A DNA stretch of 21,958 nt, from IMG/VR virus record IMGVR_UViG_3300021197_000197, positions 1-21,958 of that record; one strand, given 5' to 3'. This DNA comes from a virus. This document shows, in pieces, positions 9,301-15,644 of the stretch; positions within the stretch are counted from its first letter, which is position 1; the number at the start of each line of letters is the position of its first letter. The notes under the pieces were generated by a model. The model did not search any database. It worked only from the letters and a program-made list of their open reading frames with translations, and was not told the origin of the DNA. A program made the translations under genes and the position numbers.

Positions 9301-12300
9301 GCCTCAACGTCTTCATTAGTTAGAGAACCATCTTCATCGTAGTCAAATACTGACGCTTGGCCCCCTTGTTCAGCAATAGCGTACATCCGTTGTATTATGT
9401 CGTAATGATGCTGTGGTGTCGGTCTGTCTGAATATGTATCCTGTATATCATCAGGATTAGCTAACTGGTAAGCATCTGCAAGTTGCTGGTCAAAGTCTGC
9501 CTCATTAAAGTCATCCGTGTCACTAGGCAAGTTAATAGCAAAATTAATTGCATCTTTACTTGGGTTCTCTATACCCATCTTAACATACGACTCAATAGCT
9601 TCTGTAGTGCTTATGTAGCTAGCGTCATCTGTAGCATTTAGTAAGTCGTTACCGGCATTAAACCCAGCCATACCTAAATCGTTTGCTATGCTATTTACTG
9701 CTTCTACATCCCCACTGTTTATGGCTTCCTGCAACTCAGGATTTTGACTTATAGCTAAGTGTACTAGGGGGTTATTAGATTCGGCATTCGTAGTAAAGCC
9801 GCCCGCAGGACCGCTACCACTAGGCCCACCGGCTTGGTCAATTACCCCGTTAATAGCTAATATAGGTCCGGTAGTTCCAGCTGATGCTATCATTGACAAC
9901 ACAACATTTGAAGCCATCTCACCACCAAAATCTCTATCCGGGTCCATAGTTGCTAGAGAAGTTTCCTTAATATATGTGGACGCAGCGGCTTCAGCACCTT
10001 CCGCCCCAGTTTCTTTAAGAACTACAACCCCGTTTTTAACAAGTAACCCACCTAGATCATCGGAAACATTTTTAGCGCCTCTTTCAGCTAACACATCTGT
10101 AGCTTCTCCCAGCGCACCTTTAAAAATAGTCCCCTCTAACGCCTGACTACCCCCTGACAGTATGCCTACCATCATTGCAGCTGTAGCACCTACTTTTATA
10201 GACAGCCCCGCTGCATACTCCCCAGCATAAGCCTCTAACCCTGCGCCACTTAATCCAAGTGCGTCTCTACCATAAGTCTCTGCAGTTGAGTAAGCGTCTT
10301 CATAAGTCTCCATGACCCCACCACCAGCAGCTTCCACCATATCTGTAGCCAAGCCTGTCTTTAGTGCCGCCTTAGAAGCCATCATGTTGGCCGCTTCCTC
10401 TGTAAGATCTTTTACCGCTGCAAGACCCCCCGCTTTAACTGCAGCAAAAGTAACTCCGCCAAGAGCTAGTGGGATTAATTCACTTACGACCTCTACACCC
10501 ACAAACTCTATTAAGAAAGTAGTCGGGTGAGCTACAAACTCGCCGAATATGGCTTTTGTAGTGCCCATAAACCCTTCAGCTTCATCTATGTTTTTCATCA
10601 TTACTTTGAAGGTATCTTGGTGATCTTGAGACATGTACCCCATAGCCATACCTTGTATAGCATCTAGGTTTTTGGACATTTGATTTTCCATAGAGAAGTC
10701 TATGTTTTTAATGGCCGCATCATACACTAAATCATAAGTTGCTTGAGCTTCCTCCTCACCAGCCCCCGCTAACAATAACGCATTCTTAGCCTGAACAGCA
10801 TCTCTTCTGGCATTACCTATTTGTGCGTTAGTGGATATACTCATAGCAAAACTGTTAAACGCTCCGGCTACTTCAGTAACCCCACGAATTGTTGCAGAGA
10901 GGGCAGCCGCTTCTTTACCCGAGGCATTAGCATATTCTTCGTCGTAGGCTGCCTGAGCATCCTCATCATTACCACCGCTAAGTTTCACGTTGTCATAGGC
11001 ACGTTGCGCCTGCTTCTTAACGCCAGCCTCTGACTCGTGGTCAAGTATTCCTTTTATGGTCCTATAAACCCACGAAGTTTCACCTTCCTTTAGAGGCTCT
11101 TGCCCGTTTGCTTCGCGTACGTTGTTTTCTGCAATCCTAGCTTCTTCTGGCGGTAATACTCCCAACACCTGTAGGTATGCAGTTGGATCATACTTAGCTG
11201 TCTCTTGTAAAGTTAGCCCCATAGGACGCTCTGAAACGGTTAGTTGAGAGCCCCCCTCAACACCTTGATATTGCACTAGGGTAGTAGGTTGTATCCACTT
11301 TTTAGACCCGTCAGGTAGTGTTACAAGTCTTAACTGGTTAGTAGCTAGGGCATTAATTACAGTGGCACGCTGCTCGGGATCGTCCTCAAAAAGACCTAAC
11401 ACATCAGATACTATATTAGTGTAGCCCTGTGTTGCTAATATATAGTTTACCTCTGGTATGCTAAGTAACGGCGAATCTTCCGGAGTAAATGCAGTGGATA
11501 CAAGCGTGGCAGGGTCGTAATTAAAATTTATGTTAGAATCTGGGTCTTGAGATGTTTGTAAAAACTCTAATGTAGTGGCTGAACCTGCTGCCTCTCCCTG
11601 AGCTTCTGCTTGCGCAAGTATACTATTAAATACTGCGGCTCTTTGTCCGGCTGATAGCTTACTAACATCTATACCCGACTGCTGTAACGCAAAGTCTGTT
11701 TGGTCCGACACTGCGCCATACAGCAACGATTTATATTGGGTTTCGCTTACAGGAACTCCTTCAAATATACCAACACTTAAATAATGTTCGTGAGCATCTT
11801 CTACAGGTATACCATTGGCTGCTGCGTATTCTTCAGTCCCCCGCCAGTAGCCGTTTATATCTAATATCGAAGCATCTAATACGTTACCAAAGAAAGGATT
11901 TAACGCATCATCTCTAAGCTGTATTTCGGCGCTTAACTCGCCTGTTGCGGTTTGGTATATTGAATTTTGAACTTCATGCTGCCCTGCTAAGTTGAGTATA
12001 TTAGAATTTATATCCTCTAAAGCTAATGTATCTAAAGTCGTTTGCACGCTATCTGCTTCTATAGCATCGTAATATACTTGTTTGTCTCCTTCAGAAGCGC
12101 CGGGAGCATTAGCGGCTATTCTTTTTGTTTCTATGTCTTGCTTCCTAGCTTCCTGTAGTTCCTGTATTTCAGTTATCTTAGCTATTTCAGCGTCAATTTC
12201 TTTATCTAGCCTATCTCTTTCAGCTGCCGCATTTTTCGCATCCTTGTATTTTGTTGTAGCTCTTTCCGTAGTATCGAGTACAGTCTGTTTAACCTCGTTA

Positions 12301-15300
12301 ATACCCATAGATACCGAGTTTTTAAGATGAGTTACTACAGCATCCCCTATAGTATTTAAGAAAGCACTTTCAATATTCCCTCCCTGCATAGCGGCATTTA
12401 GACTGCTGCGTAGTGCTACAGTAAACAATTCGGGAGTTATCATGTTTACTAGATTGGAGTCTTTAAATGCTTCGTTTACTCTCTCAGCAACTACTAATTC
12501 CCTACTAATTATGCGGGCTTTATTCTCATCAGTAAGCTCTCCCGTCACAACCAAAGTGCCAAAAGACTCTTCTAGAATGTTTTTAAGGTCATTCGGCAGC
12601 TCATCTACCGCAATACCCATAAGGTTAGCTGTACCCTCCACCATCTCATCAATTCTTTCCAAGGTGCCTTCAGGAAGTTCATCTGCAAAAACTGTACCCA
12701 TACCCACAAATTTAGACATTGCACCCTTTACAGAGTCAGATATAGGTTCTATAACGGAATTGTCTATATTTTCACCTATAGTTCTTATTTCACCCTCTAA
12801 CTTGTCAAACGCAGCTTTCATCCCTTCTGTTGTGTCAAGCAAGGAATCTATGCTTCCTTCCGGAAGCTGTTCTGTTACTAGATCTAGTAGAGGTTGTATT
12901 GCTTCACTGTCTAACACCTCGCCAACTTGAGATGCGGCGTCTTTTAAATCATTAATAGCTTCGCCAAGAAAGTTATTGAACTCTCCGCTTATATTATTTT
13001 CGTCAAAAAAGTTAGATACAACGTCCCCAGCCTTTTCTCCAACGACACTTGCCGCTTCTTTATTTAGAGCATCCGTAAAACTGTCCCCATCCGCAACGTC
13101 TACTACTATTTGCGAAACAGAATCCATTACATAGTCTGGAACTGAACTAGTGTCTACTCCTAAATACTCAAACCCACTAGACAGGTAGTCTGCACCAAAG
13201 CCACTCATTATGGCGCTTCCTACGTTGTCCCCAGAGCCAATAGCATTTATAAGTGTTACAGTTTGGCGGGCAGTCAGGCCAAATAATCCTACCCCCGCGG
13301 CAGTAGCTATGGCAACTTGATTACCCACAGCTAAAGCTGCATTCACAGCAACTGTTCCGGTTACGCCAAGTTTTCCAAGCCTATCGAGTTCGTCATAGTA
13401 GGCAAGTTCCCCCGCCATCTCCGCTTCTTCAGCACCGGCGGGCATTTTTAACTTACCATCAATTTGTAGTGCCGCTAGTATAGCCTGAGCGTAGTCTTCT
13501 CCTTTTAATGTCCTACCGTCTCCCAAAATACTATTAAGGCCTTTAAGGCCAACAAGGATCAAGGTAGCTACAGGACTAAGCGCAGCAGCAAGGTTTAGTA
13601 TGGGGTTATCTAACCCTTTTTCAAGAGTACCAACACGTCTAGGCTGCGACACCCAAACCATAGAGTATGACCCAGTAGGAGCTTTACCGCCCGTAATGTC
13701 GATTAGAAACCCGTCACCCGCATTACTATCGCCCGGGTTGGCATACTCACTGTAATCCGGCATTTCACCATCAAAATAGTAAGTATGGTTTAGTACCCAA
13801 TCCGCTCCTTGAATTTGATTATGGCCGTCCATCACGAACTCATCGCCAAACTGTGCGCCACCCTTCATATATAGCTTAGAAGAGTCATACCACAAGTCCA
13901 TGTCTCCCATCATTTCATCTATGACTTCAGAGTCTGCTTCTACGTATAAGGGCATCTCTAATCGCTGAAGTTCTTTACCCCAATCCGCTAGTTGTTTATT
14001 AAACGACCATTCATGCTTAGGCATCATATACTCAGCGTCGTGCGGTATACCCCCCGCCCAGTAAAGTTGTCCATTTGCAAAGTATGAATTATTAGTTGAA
14101 CCGGATGAATATTCCATTCCGAACCGCCAAGTGTCGGTGGTATACTTCCATAAATCGTCTGACTCTTCGTAGTTGATTCTGTTGCGCCAAGCATCTTGCG
14201 CTAATGTAAACTTGTTCTCCTCTGCTATACTCCCTAGGGCAGTGCCTTCCCCAAAGTTATCTTGTTTATCGGGTAGCTCATAGAAATATTCTTCTACAGA
14301 ATCTAGGGTGTACAATCTTGCTATATCATCAACAGTTAAACTATCAGGGTCTTCTTGGTATTTCCTAGCTGCAGTTGCCAACATGTGCATAGCACCGTAC
14401 GTCGGCTCTACTTCATCCGCCCAAGCCGCCAGCTGATCAGCGGGGATGTCTTTTAACGAACCGTATTCCTGTATGTCAGCCGTGGTAAACGACTTTTTTA
14501 GCTGGTCAGTAACACCGGATGGGTTAAGTGCATGTTTTGGTACTTTCTCCCATGTGGATTCCCATTCTTCTGGTATGCTTCTAAACTGTCTTTGTGCATG
14601 ATCCTCACCAAATAAAAGTGCTAAGCTGTAGTATCCCGCCGCCATTTCCTCAGCAGTAGGTATAGAATCAACGCCAACAACCCACTCCGCAGGTAACGGT
14701 TCTTGTGGACGCCATGCAGGATTTTTAACCCCCGCCACTGTTATTGCTAAGTCAGGATCATTAGGCATACGAAGTTCAAACATATCGCGTAGCGTTATGT
14801 ATTCTAGAGTCTCCGGGTCAATACCTAGTGTTATGTCTGTATCTTCTAGCTCTACGCCCCCATACATTCCTCTTGTAGCGGTAGCCGTAGTATTTGTTTT
14901 CAACCATGACTCCGCGGCCCATCTTCCTATTCCGTTTGCGTAAGTCTTAGCCTCGTCCTCATAGCCTTCAACAACTAAGCCCTCTTCCCATCGAGGGTCA
15001 TACCATACTGTTTTTTCTAACTCACTTTCATACCCACCAGACATTATAGATTGATAACCAGCAATAAGTTCTTCAGCCGTTAAGGGTCTAGAATATCCTT
15101 GGTAGTGTACGGTGTAAGGGTTTGCATTAGTAAACGCTAACTGGGGGGCGCCATCATTGGCAAACCCCGAAAGCTGATACCCCAATACAGCGCCACCTTC
15201 AACCTCGAAATTGTCATTGACTGTCAGCCCCGTATATATTTTTGCTAACCTATTATCAAGCTGTATACGTTCGTCGTAACTAAAATTTGACCCATCGGCT

Positions 15301-15635
15301 TTAACATCTTCCGTTAGATCAGTACCCCGCATTCCTTGGGTATATCTCTGAAAGAGTAGCCCATCAGATAGGGCATCAAGTTCACCATTGCCTACTAAGT
15401 CAAATAAATTGAAAAGGTTGGGGTTTTTTTCTTTGTTAGTTACTTCGTCGAGATATTGTTCTATTTCTTCTGCACTACGAACGCCCTCTTCATTTGGTAC
15501 TAGGCCCTCGACTAAGGCATCTCTCCTTACCTCATTCAGGTATCTGGAGAACAACTGGGCATCTTTTTCGTCTATAACACCATCACGGTTTATATCAAAA
15601 GGGCTATAAGCAGTTTTGTTATTATCTTCAGCCAT
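3366..15635 (-). CDS. Giant 4089-residue modular virion protein or adhesin-like protein, cysteine-free
   Basis: One uninterrupted frame of 4089 residues; ATG at 15635, with AAGG about 8 nt upstream overlapping the fibre stop. From the N-terminus: an EF-hand/dockerin-like loop D14-x-N-x-D-G with D25, and a degenerate one at D79; a mixed Trp/Tyr-rich region to about 670; hydrophobic segments near 680-700 and 758-790; helical and charged sequence to about 1180; an HYLSVGIFEG motif at 1284; a second hydrophobic cluster (1707-1740, 1811-1830, 1907-1932). Then come an EF loop at D2098, about 14 degenerate helical repeats (2210-2631), EF loops at D2707, D3034 and D3357, about 13 TG(I/L)Y modules (2862-3990), a heptad coiled coil (about 3832-3887), an EF loop at D3944 and a Lys/Gly-rich tail. 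By eye there is no cysteine. It lies between a tail fibre and virion-type proteins. A Ca2+-dependent giant fibre/adhesin or an ejected virion protein fits best; the function is not established. Confidence 0.9.
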   Translation of the reverse strand: MAEDNNKTAYSPFDINRDGVIDEKDAQLFSRYLNEVRRDALVEGLVPNEEGVRSAEEIEQYLDEVTNKEKNPNLFNLFDLVGNGELDALSDGLLFQRYTQGMRGTDLTEDVKADGSNFSYDERIQLDNRLAKIYTGLTVNDNFEVEGGAVLGYQLSGFANDGAPQLAFTNANPYTVHYQGYSRPLTAEELIAGYQSIMSGGYESELEKTVWYDPRWEEGLVVEGYEDEAKTYANGIGRWAAESWLKTNTTATATRGMYGGVELEDTDITLGIDPETLEYITLRDMFELRMPNDPDLAITVAGVKNPAWRPQEPLPAEWVVGVDSIPTAEEMAAGYYSLALLFGEDHAQRQFRSIPEEWESTWEKVPKHALNPSGVTDQLKKSFTTADIQEYGSLKDIPADQLAAWADEVEPTYGAMHMLATAARKYQEDPDSLTVDDIARLYTLDSVEEYFYELPDKQDNFGEGTALGSIAEENKFTLAQDAWRNRINYEESDDLWKYTTDTWRFGMEYSSGSTNNSYFANGQLYWAGGIPHDAEYMMPKHEWSFNKQLADWGKELQRLEMPLYVEADSEVIDEMMGDMDLWYDSSKLYMKGGAQFGDEFVMDGHNQIQGADWVLNHTYYFDGEMPDYSEYANPGDSNAGDGFLIDITGGKAPTGSYSMVWVSQPRRVGTLEKGLDNPILNLAAALSPVATLILVGLKGLNSILGDGRTLKGEDYAQAILAALQIDGKLKMPAGAEEAEMAGELAYYDELDRLGKLGVTGTVAVNAALAVGNQVAIATAAGVGLFGLTARQTVTLINAIGSGDNVGSAIMSGFGADYLSSGFEYLGVDTSSVPDYVMDSVSQIVVDVADGDSFTDALNKEAASVVGEKAGDVVSNFFDENNISGEFNNFLGEAINDLKDAASQVGEVLDSEAIQPLLDLVTEQLPEGSIDSLLDTTEGMKAAFDKLEGEIRTIGENIDNSVIEPISDSVKGAMSKFVGMGTVFADELPEGTLERIDEMVEGTANLMGIAVDELPNDLKNILEESFGTLVVTGELTDENKARIISRELVVAERVNEAFKDSNLVNMITPELFTVALRSSLNAAMQGGNIESAFLNTIGDAVVTHLKNSVSMGINEVKQTVLDTTERATTKYKDAKNAAAERDRLDKEIDAEIAKITEIQELQEARKQDIETKRIAANAPGASEGDKQVYYDAIEADSVQTTLDTLALEDINSNILNLAGQHEVQNSIYQTATGELSAEIQLRDDALNPFFGNVLDASILDINGYWRGTEEYAAANGIPVEDAHEHYLSVGIFEGVPVSETQYKSLLYGAVSDQTDFALQQSGIDVSKLSAGQRAAVFNSILAQAEAQGEAAGSATTLEFLQTSQDPDSNINFNYDPATLVSTAFTPEDSPLLSIPEVNYILATQGYTNIVSDVLGLFEDDPEQRATVINALATNQLRLVTLPDGSKKWIQPTTLVQYQGVEGGSQLTVSERPMGLTLQETAKYDPTAYLQVLGVLPPEEARIAENNVREANGQEPLKEGETSWVYRTIKGILDHESEAGVKKQAQRAYDNVKLSGGNDEDAQAAYDEEYANASGKEAAALSATIRGVTEVAGAFNSFAMSISTNAQIGNARRDAVQAKNALLLAGAGEEEAQATYDLVYDAAIKNIDFSMENQMSKNLDAIQGMAMGYMSQDHQDTFKVMMKNIDEAEGFMGTTKAIFGEFVAHPTTFLIEFVGVEVVSELIPLALGGVTFAAVKAGGLAAVKDLTEEAANMMASKAALKTGLATDMVEAAGGGVMETYEDAYSTAETYGRDALGLSGAGLEAYAGEYAAGLSIKVGATAAMMVGILSGGSQALEGTIFKGALGEATDVLAERGAKNVSDDLGGLLVKNGVVVLKETGAEGAEAAASTYIKETSLATMDPDRDFGGEMASNVVLSMIASAGTTGPILAINGVIDQAGGPSGSGPAGGFTTNAESNNPLVHLAISQNPELQEAINSGDVEAVNSIANDLGMAGFNAGNDLLNATDDASYISTTEAIESYVKMGIENPSKDAINFAINLPSDTDDFNEADFDQQLADAYQLANPDDIQDTYSDRPTPQHHYDIIQRMYAIAEQGGQASVFDYDEDGSLTNEDVEAYKKGLNIFERNALEEYEYKVNTQEVEHTPNQTGILDTFVGDSLVDASEAETIKTDITTLKEQGVTATEAIAALSLKYDGLAGAEGLIATEVANAFAVDENISTLTESIVSKLKEDGTFLDVDNADDVAALLTAFIGSDDFKNALPSTDGFITADDTSDFQTVSDVSTLITDSLTNFLTSEALTEIIPNVTGLQDEEAVKTLITDSLTDYVKSSDLELPDAVTSDDVETAITDKLVDYVKTLDLPEAGLDKTAVEEVFSDFLTTEEFITALPEIPEAGLDEDGVQDVVDTSLETFLESDAFKDALPDAGLTVGEVNEAFGNFVRGDLFQSMVGVDSSEVATIISGALGDFLVSDDFLNAVGPTEEEIIGAIGVSLTNFLGDTRLVDTIKENSLDQTEANTLITNSLADFLDSDDFNTAIGDFQTADDVAGTISDSLKNYVTAEDFQTELDALPDFTEFQTADDVDTILSGALSEFLDSTGLVNAITSASMDETETNALIRSSLADFLESDSFATAIGGSGAIGNINESLDGLKQDLEQLGVSIEGQMDIIDDVFGKEQKYYEVDATHENIYAHIEKYGPMKIPDHLIGVGPFIWIDDNGDGYISADNYDPTGKSGGTGESDASWYAYIVRQTSAGAYASRSDATWAQYFPTNGRLYTDKDGKILDIDQQNVGDATVLREGSGVLYDLQQLNENKRSQDRSIKVLDSKVEDLEEQVADNITEFTQRLDDQALAIGSPANNYSPTSSYYIGATGLYAEIADVYEQVGVDRQKALDNLFKKYEDIPGFDSAVNGVMKDQVDEFKTIIGKPAEYYTKYDQETKSSVPDLTRIKKQPSGLYLEIQNAITLPEGEKGQAFVEIDKKFTNLVNDLETKILGDDEITGALQDAIAEAWGPAAPEQGRDNYFKQEYIDQMINGDLPVDPTYDYDGDGVITDADKTAFFGTISMDDVAAAENYRTWKETSTGINSELEELRFTTGLQTYATDNKIQEYGDRLTVIEEDIDARLSDERLEQIATDALGQRAFGWTGVQDPEYLRALMEADNLNDFRALSGIDPRIDRIVEEESRGSLNYMGGFLGLHLLSNDEYRALVNVAPGTNNLITEEDIELLQSYADSEEPMGSVNTGVYAIAQELGLISTDGETLKVDELDALLNSVQGVIGTPFKPGWEARAGLNDVAELRTFARLMSSGSIENRDGYLPDKGMSTTNGVTTDARTRLLKQLPAEFSEDTTWLDSYIETGELPQDLIERFDYNGDGEFTYSDYESRYKIINNKNRSDEQRDLDIAPTGLFGLIDEKTDYTDEDAQKVVNDAIGGLGGEPVFDENGDAVIDPDTGEQAVEPPTGMYKFILDEVAASDELNLERLTDSLANYSTTVETNAMVDDKIKEAIGRPPEQVRNEIGVLQYDPVTNEPIMDSGTGVYAIAQSFGFATQQEVQDFVDAAITNFGDKDDRTGIYAEIDEKIAEVDKKIKEGIEGIDVGIDEEAVGNIVDARLGNNAVLLDDNGQFVLDEEDRPQFVGNNTGIYDYIWQTALFSYEAGSAYARNLVSHAKDERRAVDGQILETIGDPGGEEQYEAIDVSDQHGGEPTFYNKLIVDENGDPVLTQPTGLYALIADMGLNETQKQEIIDAAVAAMGDPEARTGIYAELDAKDTLNNLQVQEIVEGVVGKPPEPITEVDDDGNTTPVLDDEGNPTFTDSTGIYQYIDQQIASGVAPTDLSATLEGYATTEQLEEVKTDVDNIETNVEQLQSDVGDVQTDVGDLQTDVGDLQTDVGDLQTDVDAFEASQTAQDLTIQQMADILGVEVNEVTQADKNALTTIIAENEVILENRDDRAEIAMYDVNNDGVLNTLDQQYMEAAINTGDYSGFVDSVFTPESTGLIGDIEQESQRNDDLQTQIDAQNARIEQEEEEERIRKFVTKGRTATTTSGKPGDLAMIQYQYDIGGDNIFATPQQSKFYSGFTPYGNKAGGKIKAKTDEILKIIGKR
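3660..7055 (-). repeat. About 13 dispersed TG(I/L/V)Y modules in the C-terminal third of the giant protein
   Basis: Short motifs TGLYAEI, SGLYLEI, TGVYAIA, TGLFGLI, TGMYKFI, TGIYDYI, TGIYQYI and others recur between residues 2862 and 3990, spaced about 30-200 residues apart. Many are preceded by (I/L/V)GxP and a DxxG turn pair (for example VGKPPEP, DDDGN, DDEGNP, then TGIY), suggesting a beta-hairpin plus helix module repeated along a stalk. Confidence 0.8.
3991..4080 (-). repeat. 21-bp tandem repeat encoding the heptad DLQTDVG
   Basis: Four consecutive 21-bp units begin at 3991, 4012, 4033 and 4054, with a partial fifth from 4075. The two central units are identical and the outer ones differ at 1-4 positions. 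Each encodes one seven-residue heptad (DLQTDVG or variants such as DVQTDVG), forming the core of a coiled coil near residues 3832-3887 of the giant protein. Unit number is likely to vary by slippage. Confidence 0.92.
7743..9008 (-). repeat. Array of about 14 degenerate 24-37-residue protein repeats in the giant protein
   Basis: Residues 2210-2631 of the giant protein consist of units such as TADDVDTILSGALSEFLDS, DQTEANTLITNSLADFLDS and TSDDVETAITDKLVDYVKT. The rough consensus is (D/T)xx(D/E)VxxhIxxSLxxFLxSxxFxxAh, often ending in LP or G before the next unit. The repeats have diverged at the DNA level, so the array is old. Each unit is probably two short helices. Confidence 0.85.
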
Positions 15636-15644
15636 GAATCAGCC

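Noticed and set aside
3366-15635. The giant protein as an N4-type virion RNA polymerase or a DarB-like helicase/methylase polyprotein
   Set aside because: The size is similar, but I see no polymerase, Walker or methylase motifs. The sequence is dominated by repeats, calcium loops and coiled coil.
3366-15635. The giant protein as a standard tail tape measure
   Set aside because: Tape measures normally precede distal tail genes and are mostly long helix with TM segments. This one follows the fibre gene, in a tail module that looks podovirus-like, and is rich in beta and calcium-loop modules.
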